From contig LRSR01013271.1 of the NCBI GenBank assembly GCA_001579985.1, positions 1-48,093 on the forward strand: a stretch of 48,093 nt of DNA, read 5' to 3'. Below the pieces are notes generated by a model that worked only from the letters and a program-made list of their open reading frames with translations, did no database searches and had not been told where the DNA came from. Every line of letters starts with the position of its first letter. The stretch's first letter is position 1. A program made the translations under genes and the position numbers. This document shows, in pieces, positions 1 to 11,602 of the stretch. This stretch comes from Hypsibius dujardini. Its lineage: Eukaryota; Tardigrada; Eutardigrada; Parachela; Hypsibiidae.

Positions 1-1301
1 ACGCTCGCGTATAGAGAAGGAGCACTTGACTGGAACAATAAACAGGAGTTTCTCGGACACTTTAGTTAAACGGGTCAACTACTGCAACTAACACCACACG
101 AAGTCAAATGTGAAGGATTTGTTGTAAGCACAAGTTGATGCCGATGATAGAAACCGTTGGTCAATACTGATAAGCCGAATGCGGTTTGTCTGAGTCGTCA
201 GTACTGACTGTGAAGAAGTTGTTCTAAGTGTCTGATCGTCTGCGATAGGACTTATCAATCGGGTCCAAGTGTCTCGACCGACAAGACCAAGGCGATGCTA
301 ATATATACGGGCGCAGACAGACACGGCTATATAGTTCCTATCGATAGGAACTATATAGCCGTGAGACAGACCCACAGACCGACAAATAAAGTTAGGGATT
401 GAGACAGTCCCGCACTCCAAATAGACAGCACGCAGACATTTAGACAATCTTCCCGTATGGACGATGCAGATATGCACATACGAGGCAGACGGCAAAATGA
501 TGGATTGACAGAATGTCCATCCACACTCTGTTTATCCATCCATCTATGTTTCCGTTCGCTCCACCGTCCATCCCATTAATGCTAGTCCGACCAATTGTTT
601 GAGGTCCATTCGACCCTTGACCATCCGTCCTGCCCGTCATTCCGTCGGCTGTCCGTCTCTTCATGACCTATATTTTGTATTGTCCGTTGTCGATGCGCCC
701 ATTCGTTTTTCCATCCGTCGCTCATCCATCCGTCCCACCGACCATCCGCCTTTTTTCGCCCCCCCCCATATCCGTTCATCTGTCCATGATCCATACGTTC
801 TACTACCCTTTGTCTGTTCGCCCATCGACCTGCGCCATCCATCCATCCCCCGTCCGTCCGTTCTACCGCAATCATCCGTCCTTTTTTCCGTCCGTCCCTA
901 ATCCCTCTAGGCCACCGTCCATCCGTCGACATATAGTCGTCTGCCCGTCCGTCCTTTGCTCGTCCCTTCTACCGTCCCTCTCCGCAACAATTGCCATGGG
1001 CAAACCGGCATAAAACGAATGACCGGCTAAGTACAAGGGACACAACCGCACACGAAACGCATTAAGACCTCAACGAAACATGGCCACACAGGAGCTTTCG
1101 TTTTGGCCAGTTCTCGTCTGGAAAGAGCTCGGGTATACCGGTATGGCACTTCCGGCAGAAGCATCCATACTTTAACTCGATGGACATCCACATTGTGTGC
1201 AGGCGTTTTACCGATTCCATAAACATCTACCAGCAATTGTGGGGGACTAGGAGGCAAAATAGCAAAATACACTCTATTCATTCTTGAGGCAAATAAGTTG
1301 C
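1..1301. repeat. Spacer with degenerate CCGTCCAT-type repeats
   Basis: No gene is recognised here. From about 530 to 980 the plus strand is a pyrimidine-rich, badly degenerated tetranucleotide/octanucleotide repeat built on CCGT and CCAT steps. Positions 1-530 are unremarkable apart from the palindrome at 322-363. The open frames seen in this stretch are repeat translations and have no protein-like composition. Confidence 0.7.
322..363. repeat. Perfect 42-bp palindrome
   Basis: Positions 322 to 363 are self-complementary throughout, centred on ATCGAT at 340-345, with 21-base arms and no loop. The arms begin CACGGCTATATAG. Pairing stops exactly at 321/364. It lies in non-coding sequence about 4.4 kb downstream (in window order) of no known promoter, so its role is unknown. 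Confidence 0.95.
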
Positions 1302-4300
1302 TTAATATTTTCCGTTTTTGTTTTTCCATTCTGCCGGTGCGGGGATGGCCTCCAGCACGTCCCAGTGTTCTAAAAGCAGGCCCTTATTCAACCGGAACAG
1401 ATCGTACACCGCCAAATGTTCGCCAGCCCGAGTGGCCTCACTCACTGCCAGGACAAAGTTTCCCTCGCCCAACACCTTGTGCACTTTGGAGTACTTGACC
1501 GTCTTTCCGGCCTTGGCTGCGTCGCTCAAGGATTTTCGCAGACCCGTCGGGGTGTTGACTCCATCCCCCATGAGGGAGTTATGCTGAATGAGAGTGCCAC
1601 TGCGATCGAAGAAGCTGCCCAGCTGGGCGGTGTTTCCCTTGACGAAGTTCTCCTCGAGGTACTTAAGGACCGTTTCTTTATTCGCAGCTGCGTCCTTGGC
1701 GGACACGATCTGGGTGTCTTGGACGGTTCCATCGATCATCGAGTGCTTGCGGGGGTTCAGAGCCGACGGTTTAGTCTGAAGAAGCAAACGGTTTTAAATT
1801 AAATACATATTTATATTTTACGTTTTTTTTTATTTATTTTATACTTAATATAAACTAATAATACACTGTATCGTGTAGTGTAATTTTAACGAAATACTTT
1901 ACGTAAATCTACGTAAATCTTTATATTTAGTTTATATTTTACACAAAAGACAAAAAGAACACAAAACACTTCTACATTGCATTAGAAATAATCATCCAGT
2001 TCTCTGAAGAAAACAATAATAGATATGTCAGTATTTACCAATGGTCCTGCTTTTATTTTGACAATGCAATTGCACGTCTATCCATCAATTTTCAATGCCA
2101 TTGACTTAATTGTTTTGAAATTGCTGATTGACCCACAAGAAACACGAATAGGGGAGAAAAACCCTGTAAAGTTGATAATCCGAAGATTAAAATCTTGCTC
2201 TCCAACTCGGTTTTCACTTTTATGCTGTTTTTAGTTAAAAATCAAATGAATGTTCTTATAAACCCCTTGAAAACGGTATAGCATCTTTTAAACAATTAGT
2301 TTCATACTCAACAATATCATGAACGAGCAATTTAATCAAGTGTTTTTTCATTAAAATTGCAAGAGTCTTATGCAAAAACAACTAACCTGAAGGTTGTCCC
2401 AGTGTTCGACGATGAAGCCGTTTTCATAGCGGAAAATGTCGAAACCAAATTTCGGTCCAAAAAAGTTGTAGTCGGTGTGGGCGAAGACGTAGTCACCGTC
2501 TTGGAAGACCCGTTTGACCTCAACACGAGCGGTTTTCTTGAGTGACTCCATTAGTGCGGCTACTCCGGCGAGTCCCTCCGTGGCAGCGGGATTATGTTGG
2601 ATGTAATGCTTGGGGTCGATCACATTGAAGGGCTCCTTTGCGCCGGTTTCGATGGCCTTAAGGAGATCGCGAACTTCTTGCTTCTTGTTGGGATTTGCTT
2701 TGCGGGTTGGACGGGGTGCAGGGGCCACGTTAGTCTTAGCGGCTGGCTGGGTTGTCTGAGCGGCTGCCTGCGTAGTCTGTTCAGCTGCCTGGGTTGTCTG
2801 TTCAGCTGCTTCGGTTGTCTGTTCAGCTGTCTGAGTCGACTGTTTGGCTGCCCGAGTCGACTGTTCAGCTGCCTGAGTTGTCTGTTCAGCTGCCTGGGTC
2901 GACTGTTCAGCTGCCTGGGTCGTCTGTTCGGCTGCCTGAGTTGATTTTTCGGCTGCTATGGTTATCTGTTCAGCTGTCTGAGTCGACTGTTTGGCTGCCT
3001 GAGTCGACTGTACAGCTGTCTGGGTCGTCTGTTCGGCTGCCTGAGTTGTCTCCTCGTAGCACTCCTCAGGTGCGGTTGAGGGTTCCACCGAAACGGGAGT
3101 AGTAGAGGGAGAAGCGGTAGTAGTTTCAGGCAAAGTAACTGTCAGCAAGTTTTTGGCAGCTGAGGGTTCGGATACCCACTAAAATCACAAACAACGCCGT
3201 CTGCCGTATGCTTATCTGCCTCGTTGCCAGTCTGCATATCAGTAGCCTGACTTCCTTTTTTGTCTCACTTCCGCACCTCAAGCTTGTTTGTGTCTGTCTG
3301 CCTGTCTGTCTCTTTGTCTCTCTGCCTGTCTCTCTGCCTATCTCTCTGTCTGTCTATCTGTCTCTCTGTCCGTCCGTCCGTCCGTCCGTCCGTCCGTCGC
3401 AAAGCTTGTTTAAATGCCTGTCCGGTCCTACACCTACCGAGGCTCCAGACTTGTCCGAAGTGGGATGACTGAGGACTCCGACGACAGTCTGACCAGACTG
3501 GTCGGTCCCAAAAACGAATGTCTTGGTACCGTCGATGTTCAAGAAGGACTGAATGGTTGCGAGCTTGGAACTGATGGTTGTTCCAATGTAAGTGATGTAG
3601 CTAGATTCCTTGAACAGCCAGTTTGTCTGCTTTGGATCTAGACGGGAGGATCATATAATAAGAATCGAAAAGTTGTATGTAAAGTTGGGCAGGAAGTACG
3701 TATATTATCTGGATTTCTACCGTAAGAGAAACGCGTATAGACCCCAGTCTGATCGAAGAATGTACTCTGGATGTTGACGTAGTCTTTCCAGGCAGACCCG
3801 TGTCCGGGACAATAAATGACTGGGGAATCCGGATGCGGTTGGTGGCAGTCATCGGCGGCATTTCCCGAATTCTATTATTATCCAATCAGAAGGAGAAATT
3901 TCTAAGTGCATCAAGCAGATCTATACAGGCAGACCTTAAGAAACTCATTAGCAATGGAGAGAAAACAACCAGAAATCGTACACATCGACAGATACATATC
4001 CTTAGACATTCAGACATTTAAGCAACGAGACCCAGACAGACAATTAGCGAAAACGATACGTCGGTACAGACATACAGACATTGAGCCAGCTAAGCATTGA
4101 GCAAACAGTTAGACAACAAATCAGACATTTAAGCAAACATTTAGCTAAGCATTTAACACAATTCTAGACATGAGACTTTAGTCAGACGTTTCATGCTGAA
4201 TAGCCAATTAGAGTGAAAAACGTCAAGGCAGAGAGTAGAATTAAGACAGACATTGTTCGCTTGCTCACATTGAGCAGCGACGGTTGGGCGTCCACTTTGC

Positions 4301-4726
4301 GGTTGTTGTTGATATACCCCACCATGGTGCCCGCCGGAAAATGCGGTCCGCTGAATCGTTCTGCTATGGCGACGGCGGGACCGACTGCGGCGAGTTTCCC
4401 GTCCTTTGTCAGGTTCACTTGCAGGACACAACTACCTGAGAACGGTTCAAAAAACAATCATGCTCAGAAATGTCAATTAAAGATATCCCACACGCAGACA
4501 GCTTACCTTGAAAGAGATAGGCCGCCGCGAAGGGATCGCGAAGTTTGATTTGGACAGCGGTGTTGATGAGCTTGGAGAAGAAGGTTGTCGAGACACAGAC
4601 CTCGCTGTCAGTCACGCCCGAACTCGGTGTCTGAGTTGTGGGACGAACCGGAAGCACCGGCAAGGCGTTGTAAAATGGGAGAAGCAACATCGTGCTCAAC
4701 AGAGCGGAGACAGCAAGGCGAGTCAT
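1302..4726 (-). CDS. Secreted protein with Thr-rich heptad repeats and tandem SnoaL-like domains
   Basis: Six exons, 667 residues: 4726-4507, 4435-4269, 3871-3721, 3637-3438, 3178-2387 and 1775-1302. All have GT/AG ends and compatible phases. Residues 1-21 form a signal peptide. Residues about 39-249 are an unrecognised Cys-containing extracellular-looking domain. Residues 290-394 are fifteen near-perfect heptads of the form TTQAAEQ, a likely glycosylated stalk. Residues about 405-510 and 511-667 are two SnoaL/NTF2-like domains. The hallmarks of the bacterial two-domain family are clear: YIQHNP, VFQDGDYVFAH, IVEHWDNLQ at the end of the first, then HSMIDG, KVHKVLGEGNFVLAVSE, LEHWDVLEAIP and EWKNKNGKY at the C-terminus. 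Members of this fold include polyketide cyclases and isomerases, but no substrate can be assigned. The SnoaL pair looks bacterial in origin, yet it carries an intron between the domains and a eukaryotic secreted N-terminus, which suggests a domesticated transferred gene. Confidence 0.87.
2735..3049 (-). repeat. 21-bp tandem repeat encoding TTQAAEQ heptads
   Basis: About fifteen 21-bp units lie inside exon 5 of the SnoaL-fusion gene, encoding variants of (T/S)TQ(A/T)AEQ. The reading frame is kept open through all units, and most differences are single-residue changes (Q to K, A to T). Such an array is prone to slippage, so unit number may vary between individuals. Confidence 0.9.
3286..3405. 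repeat. TCTG array grading into CCGT array in an intron
   Basis: Intron 4 of the SnoaL-fusion gene (3179-3437) holds TCTG-type repeats that end in a clean run of CCGT units near 3369-3399. It is one of many similar arrays in the introns of this window. Confidence 0.85.
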
Positions 4727-6444
4727 GTTGGATGATGACGTTGAATTTCTGTTGAAAGACCACTGAGCTGGTGGGAAAACATTTGAAAAGGGAAATGTGT
4801 CTGTAAGCCAATTTTTTTCCAGCGACGCTTAAGTATGGTCCAGTACGGATGTAAATTGGGCGTCCAGTTGTAAAGTGCCATGATGGGACGTCATGCTATG
4901 TACAGATCTCGGTGAGGCGGTCAGTTTGCATGACAGACAGGTGACGTTGTCAGCGGAATTTTTGAGTGCCTTTTGACTGCTTGTTTTCCTGCCCACCAAA
5001 GCACTTATTGCTTTACCTGAAGATTGGTGCACGCTGTTTTTTTGTGTTTTTTTTTGCTACATTCCTTGGGATGATGGGAGTGGATGGAGATGTGTGACGT
5101 CAGAGGTGGGAAAAAGTGCCGAAAGTATGGACGTGTAAAGCTTCACTTGCGTCAAAAGAGATACTTTTATTCCATCTGGAGGGCACTCTTTTGGACTCCC
5201 AAAGATGCCCGGACAGATCGGGCAGAATACTCACACATGGTTTGTCATTGGGATTATGCGGGCGGGATACCGTTAAGGATTGCCTGGGAAAACCTTTGGT
5301 GTTTTTGTGTGTGTTGCGACTCGTGAGACGCAAGGCATAAAATCAGACGTTAAATTATTGTTGGTCGTTATGGTTTTATTTCTTCCTTTTGTTATGGATA
5401 TGTTCATTAGCAGTTACATAAAATGACAGGAATCAGGATAAATATAAAACATTTTTGAAACGGGCAGTGAGAGGAAAACAGCGGCCAGATGCGTGAGTGC
5501 ACATAATATAAGCCTCCAGCTGATGCACTTGCAGCGCCACATAGTGGAGTGCCGCTAGGAGTGGACGAAAGGCAGGCTGCCAGTATAACTTCACACGGAG
5601 ATAAATATCATTTTTCATTTAATTTGACTGGGGTTGTGATTTTTGGGTTTGAGTCAGTTTCGGAAATCATATGTTACATATAATTCTGCTTGTTACTTTG
5701 TATATCAAACATATTTTAGGTTACTGTATCACACAATTTCAGAAATGTACCAGATAACAAAATATTTAGAAAAACCATCATCGAATAGATATGGAAACAA
5801 AATAAACAAAATACCCACCAAAAATTAAAAATTAAATCTGCCGCAACTTGGTGTTGTGTATGATTTAGTTCAATTTTGATATTTGGCGTGTGATACAATC
5901 TACTCGTAGTCGTAACATTCATAGCTCGTTTCGGGGGCTATTCATGCGGCTCGCTCCCCTGGGCTTCTCTGATACCGTGCCATCATCATCTGGTGTGTGT
6001 GGAAACCTTCCCCAAGACTGCTTCGCTTTCATTGAATTGCATAATTTCAAGATAGCGGCAATGACAAACTCATTACGTTTCACCGACTACGGCATTCAGA
6101 TCCTTGATCAGTGCCTTTGTTTTTGTGTGGATGTTGTTCCTCTCGCCAGCTAAGTTGGACCCAATCAAATTGCTGGCCGAAGCTGCATGCAAAAAAGATC
6201 CCTATGAACTGTTACCGCATTCTCTACTCGCCATGGTTATTTACGCCAACAACAAAATTGTCCTCAATCATTCAGCTCATGCCACGCCATATCGCGTTGT
6301 TTGCCTTACATAAACCTGTGAACGTTACCATCGAATTTCATAAGCTTTAGCTTTTTGCCGAGTTCCGAATCTCCCAATCTGCTGCCACCCTCTGTGCCGC
6401 CTCACGATTTCGGTAGTGCATTTTCTCGTAAGCGCGCATTCGAA
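4727..6444. other. Divergent spacer between SnoaL-fusion and Tyr-rich protein genes
   Basis: This stretch separates two divergently transcribed secreted-protein genes and should hold both promoters. I see no exon with family resemblance. A CRE-like TGACGTCA lies at about 5095-5102. The open frames at 5890-6350 are short and have no start or splice context that I trust. Confidence 0.5.
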
Positions 6445-7477
6445 ATGAATTCTCTCCTGATTAGCATAGCGGCGGTTTTCTTGACTGTGGTGGTCGTCTC
6501 ATCAGACGCAGCCAGCCTGACCAACGGGAAATACTATGCCAAAGCCAAGGCAAGTTACTCTGCCACTACACCCGCTTACAACGAGGAGCCGTCTTACGAG
6601 GAGGAGGATTCCTATGCCACCGACGCTCCGTCTTATAAGTAAGTTTCTGTACACTTGCCTGTTACTGTCTGTCTGACTGTCTGTTTGTCTGTCTGTCTGA
6701 CTGACTGACCCATTGTTTGTCTGTCTGTCTGACTGACTGACCCATTGTTTGTCGGTCTGTCAATCTGTCTGCCAGCCTGTCTGTCTGTCTTTTTGCGTAT
6801 TTCGGATTAGACCGAAAATTAATTTTTTTCGTATTCTTCTCTCTCCAAACAGAACGACCAAAGCAAAAGTTTACAAGGCTGCTACGACGAAAAAGGCCTA
6901 CAAAGCAGCCCCGAAGTACACCACTGCCACTTACGAAGACGACGAGGATGAGTATCAGACCACCAAGAAGCCCTATGCTGCCAAGTACCAGAAGGTGACT
7001 ACGACTACTCCAGCTTACCAGGAGGAGGAGGAGGAAGAAGAGCTGTACGCCGCCACGACGAAGAGGCCCTATGTCAAGAAGTATCCCAAAGCGACAACAG
7101 CTGCTGTATATGAAGCTGAGGAGGTCTACGCCACCACCAAAAAGCCCTACGTCAAAGTTCAATATGCCAAGGCCACCACCACCCCGGCTTATGAAGAAGA
7201 GGAGGAGGAAGTCTATGCCACGACCAAAAAGCCCTATGTCAAGGTGAAGTATCCCAAGGTCATCACCACCCCGGCCTACGAAGAAGAGAAGGAGGAGGTC
7301 TACGCCACGACTAAGAAGCCCTATGCCAAGGTGAAGTACCCCAAGGCCAGTCCCGCGGCGTACCAGCAGCAGCAGGCAGAGTACCAAGAGAAGCCCGCTT
7401 CGTATGGTGCGACGAAGAAGCCCGCCCTTATCATCGAGATTGTCGCTTACAATCCTAAAAAGCATAATGTCTACTGA
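6445..7477 (+). CDS. Secreted Tyr/Lys/Thr/Glu repeat protein (probable matrix or adhesive protein)
   Basis: Two exons, 6445-6638 and 6853-7477, give 272 residues. The start was chosen because ATG at 6445 opens a clean signal peptide (MNSLLISIAAVFLTVVVVSS); an in-frame upstream stretch lacks one. The mature chain is low complexity: five copies of a roughly 30-residue unit, each a basic TTKKPYVKVKYPK block, then TTTPAY, then an acidic EEEEEEVYA block. Tyrosine recurs at fixed places in every unit. Such polyampholytic, Tyr-rich secreted chains are typical of cuticle, eggshell or adhesive proteins, where tyrosines are cross-linked or hydroxylated. That role is inferred from composition only. The next gene downstream, on the same strand, is also secreted and Tyr-rich. 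The 214-bp intron holds TCTG repeats. Confidence 0.88.
6661..6795. repeat. TCTG tetranucleotide array in an intron
   Basis: Interrupted TCTG/ACTG units fill much of the single intron of the Tyr-rich repeat gene. A segment containing CTGACTGACTGACCCATTG is present twice, near 6697 and 6731. Confidence 0.85.
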
Positions 7478-8687
7478 GAAGTTTTAGCCTCTGTTACTCT
7501 TAGCACTGTTTGCCTTGAAATTGTATATACATAGAGAGTTTTTGGAAGGCCTTTTTTCTATTTTCTGACGGTCATACTTGTCTTTGCATGTTTTTTTGTG
7601 GTCTGTGTGATAATCCAAGTACATGGCAACTGCAGAAAAGTCAAACTATTCACCGTAATTCGTGTTGTTTGTATTTAGTGCAAAGTAGGGACATTGAATG
7701 ACTAGAAGAAAGATCTAAATTATACCACTAACATTTTTTCGGTATATGCAGTTTTTGATTTTGACTTTGGTATTACTTCTAAATCATAGGAAATATATAA
7801 GGGGAATTTTGCAGAACTCAGTGAATTACATCAAAGTCTACTTCAATGATTCTTTATTCATCTCATTAATTAACTAATTTAATTAATGGCATTCACAAAA
7901 CGTCATTGAACGGCTGTAAAATATATGAATTATAGCGCTACAATATATTCGTTTTATGAAGTTTTTGATTTTGGCTGTAGTGTTAATTCTAAATCATAGG
8001 AAATACGTACAGGGAATGTTGCAGGGCTCGGTAAAGTAAACTTAAATGGACCCCATTGATTTAATTAATTCACTTGATTAAGTAACTAACTAATTCAAGG
8101 TATTTTATTTTACTCAAATATAACGTATTCATTTTACTGTTATTACTTTATCCGCAAACTTCAGAAATGCAGTTAGAATTTTCCTTCCGTTATAAACGAA
8201 TCAGACGACGAAATCTGTCTATCGCGTTCGTCGAACCGCTTCCGGGTGGGCGCGATGGTAAGTCACGCATTTACACGCTGCCTGCGAACTGTGCTCCCAC
8301 CTCGTGGCACACAAAAAAAAACCGCTACACAGCCCCGAAACGTTTTTTCACTTCCACAAGACCCGTGCGGCAACAACACCAACTTGTATAACAACATATG
8401 GGCGGCAAAAAATGAGGCAGTTTGAACGATGATTTCATCGCCATCTCCGGTTGAGGGGGCGTGGCTAATTAGTCCGCCAAAAAATGGCCTGCCAAATTGC
8501 TCTGGAATCTTTCCAAAAAACAAGGCCTATACCCTCAACCTCACACCCTTGAACCCGGAGAAAATAACTTATCATTTATTTTCATATTTTACTAATAATA
8601 ATTTATACGTGAGTGGAACTTTTTAGTAGATCCCGCTTTTGTCTATATACCCAATTGCCGATTCCACATCTTCCTGAAAAGAAAAGG
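7478..8687. other. AT-rich spacer with an internal direct duplication
   Basis: No gene is seen. A stretch beginning GTTTTTGATTTTG at 7751 recurs in diverged form at 7961, with matching TTCTAAATCATAGGAAATA segments and similar following sequence, so about 150 bp were duplicated with a 210-bp offset. The promoter of the downstream secreted-protein gene should lie at the right end. Confidence 0.6.
8644..8649 (+). promoter_or_regulatory. Possible TATA box
   Basis: TATATA lies 39 bases before the ATG at 8688, in a fitting position for a gene with a very short 5' leader. No transcript data are available, and the surrounding DNA is AT-rich, so this may be chance. Confidence 0.35.
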
Positions 8688-9832
8688 ATGGAGATGTTGA
8701 GTTGTCTCACGGCTCTCTTAGGCTGTTTCTTCTTCATGGCTCTGCTTGACAGGCCTGGTACACGATTTGTCGAGTGCAGGGAAATTTATTATGAACGTCA
8801 CATGGACATGGGCGATGGGGACTACGCCGAACTAGTGCCGGCTCCCGGTTCTTCGAGAGCCGTTTCCAGGGACCAGACGTCGGCTTATGCAGTGCCCGCA
8901 ACGTACGTTCAACAGACAACGGGATCTCCGTATGGACCTGCCAATGCTGGAGCTACGTACACAGGTGAGACCTGAATATTTTAGTTGCAGGCACAGACAT
9001 CTGCAACTGACAGACAGACAAGTGCATCTGACGTATCTTAAGAGGGACACAGAGACAGACATCCACAACGGACAGACAGACAAGTGCATTTGACGTGTCT
9101 TTAAAGGGACACAGAGACAGACATCCCTGTAACAGACACGTAGATTACGTCTGGAGTGTCTGGATGGAGGCCGCAGACATACCTCTAGTTAACAGTCTGG
9201 TGGGCTTGGTGTTTCTGATCAGTACTCTGCTGTTTTCGGAAAACTTTATAGACCCACCCACACGGTATGCCGGAGTCCCATCCTCCACGCCATACGTCAA
9301 AGTCTCCAACTAGTAAGTAAGAACTCAGCCATTGATTTGTTCTTCTCTGATTGTGAGAACCTAGCGCAATGTCCGCTAACTATGATGGGATATTTTTCAG
9401 TGAAGAAACTATTACACCCGCACCGAGTGGGTACACCGCTAATGAGTAAGTATCTGACAGCGGCTGGATAAAGCGGCTGATTTCAATTTTATAATAGAAG
9501 ATCGACATTAATTTTGTTGTCTGATTCAGCCAGCCCTTGAGCGTTCCTGTGCAGAATTACAGGACTGAAGCCTACGCATCGACTACCGCAGCAGCTTATA
9601 CGGTGCCAAAAAAGGAGGCGGATGCACGAGTAAGTGTCAGCTTGGAGCGCTACCAGTTAATGGCGAATAAACCGCTATCTTGATAGGTAGGTATATAAAA
9701 CGTAGACCGACAGACAGAATGACAGACTAACAGGCAGACAGACAGATGACAAATAGACGGGCAGACAATTAAACAGACAGAAAAACTGAAAACCAGTCAG
9801 ACAGGCAGATATACAGACAGACAGGCAGATAT

Positions 9833-9875
<43 letters not shown>

Positions 9876-10670
9876 AACAGACAAACAGATAGACAAACAG
9901 ACAGAAAGACAGACAGAGATACAAACATATGGGTGCCAGCGGACAGGAAGTCTATCTACCGTTTCAACTCTGGTTATTGATTGGTTCTTTAGGTGAGAAT
10001 AACGTACAACAAGAGGCCAAAAGAGCCATACCTTACTGCTAATAACGACGGACCAATCAACACGCCAGTGGAAGTCGTCAAAGCAAGTCCAAGGTATCCG
10101 AAAAAAAGGGTACATGTACCAAAGACAACCACGACACAAAAACCAACGAAAACGTCATATGCCGAACCCGGTGATTCGGACTGTCCATGCGAGCTGGAGA
10201 AAATTCAGGAGGAGCAACCGAAAAAGAGAGGTAAAGCCAAGGAACGATGCATTGGATTTGGATCTAATATTATAGATATGCATGCAGCTTGAATTATCGA
10301 CAGACAGACAGACGAAGAGTAAGCGATTCAGCCAGATGATTGGTTAGAGAGGCAAACAGGAAAACAGAGAGACATACAGCCAGACAAACAGACAAACACA
10401 GACGGACTGATATATAGACAAACAGACAAACAGACAGGCAGGCAGGTAGGTAGTCAGACAAGCAGACAGTCATTCAGACTGACAAAGATACAGGCACGAA
10501 GACAGGGAACATGCAGACAGATTACAATTTGTCACTGTTTTCTTTGAAATATTTTAATTCCAGCTTCGAGCGCCAAAGATCGTCGAAAGAAATCCAGAGG
10601 GATACGAACGACCACTGCGCCACCGGCTACCGATGATTGTGACGAAGAGTGTGACTGTGGTGATTACTAG
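8688..10670 (+). CDS. Secreted Tyr/Pro/Thr-rich protein with acidic Cys tail
   Basis: Six exons, 275 residues: 8688-8964, 9252-9312, 9401-9445, 9530-9629, 9993-10230 and 10564-10670. All junctions are GT/AG and in phase. ATG at 8688 opens a hydrophobic signal segment (residues about 1-28). The mature chain is rich in Tyr, Pro, Thr, Ala and Lys, with no repeat as regular as in the upstream gene. Two small acidic cysteine clusters stand out: DSDCPCELEK late in exon 5, and CDEECDCGDY at the very C-terminus, which resembles a metal-binding or disulfide cross-linking tail. I do not recognise a family. Composition, secretion and tandem placement beside another Tyr-rich secreted protein suggest an extracellular matrix, cuticle or eggshell component. 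An ATTAAA at about 10815 may serve as poly(A) signal. Confidence 0.82.
9700..9925. repeat. GACA tetranucleotide array in an intron
   Basis: Intron 4 of the preceding gene holds a long GACA/CAGA array, nearly pure from about 9812 to 9905. A second, more broken GACA array follows in intron 5 at about 10295-10510. Confidence 0.9.
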
Positions 10671-11181
10671 TCCTTTTTTAATAGATTCCTTTCTGTATTC
10701 CGTATGTAATAATTTCCATTACCTTAACGAATCTAAATACATTCATTCATTGATAGTACACCGCAAATATTCAATGAATCGGTCGCTAACAAACGTTTTT
10801 TGATAGATCCAAAATATTAAAAGAAAACTATTATTTTGTCCTGCCTTGACAAAAGCGCTTCGTCCTGCAACAGTTCTGTAGACAGACAACTAAACAGAAA
10901 CTGAGCGACAGACAACTAAACAGAGACTGAGCGACAGACAAGACTAACCGGACGATTAATTTTATTTTCGCTACCGTACATAGTCCGTTCAATGCACAGA
11001 CAAAAATTATGCAAAACTTTGCGTTTTAGTCTTTCCGCTACGAAAAACAATCGCCCAATAAATAACGGTTTAAAAAAGGTTGCTGAACGTAATAGCAATA
11101 ATACACGCCAATCCGACAACCCTCGTGCGCGGAAAAATTTATTGTTTAAAATACCGTTTTGAGGTCGCCAGCCAGGTGAGA
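10671..11181. other. Convergent spacer
   Basis: This 511-bp stretch separates the 3' ends of two convergent genes. It contains a short duplicated GACAGACAACTAAACAGA segment near 10880 and 10908. I see nothing else that can be supported. Confidence 0.5.
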
Positions 11182-11557
11182 TTAGCGACTGCTCTTGTAT
11201 TTGACCGGAATACTCCCGGAGCAAGACGTGGAGAGCTGGTTGAGGTTTTTGGTAGTTGAATCCGCTAGGATACGATCACGTCGTCGCTGCTCCGAGTCGG
11301 CCTTCTTTCGCAGCTCTTCCCGTTCGGCATGCATCTGTGCATTCGACTTCTGGAGTTCATGAATAGTTTTCTATTGGAGAAACCGCTATTTAACTGGATG
11401 GCCAATCTACTTACGTAATTTCTTGAAAGCGTGTGTCGGTTTTCTTAATAATTTATGTCTTTGGGTCGAATTGTATGTGTCTGCCTGTCTGTCTCTCAGA
11501 AATCTGTCAGTTTGCCTGTCTGTCTCCCTGCCTGAATGTTTGTCTGTTGCTTTCTCA

Positions 11558-11602
<45 letters not shown>

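Noticed and set aside
3146-3148. A TTG start for the heptad/SnoaL frame
   Set aside because: The frame extends upstream to a splice acceptor at 3179 and joins four further exons in phase, ending in a signal peptide at 4726.
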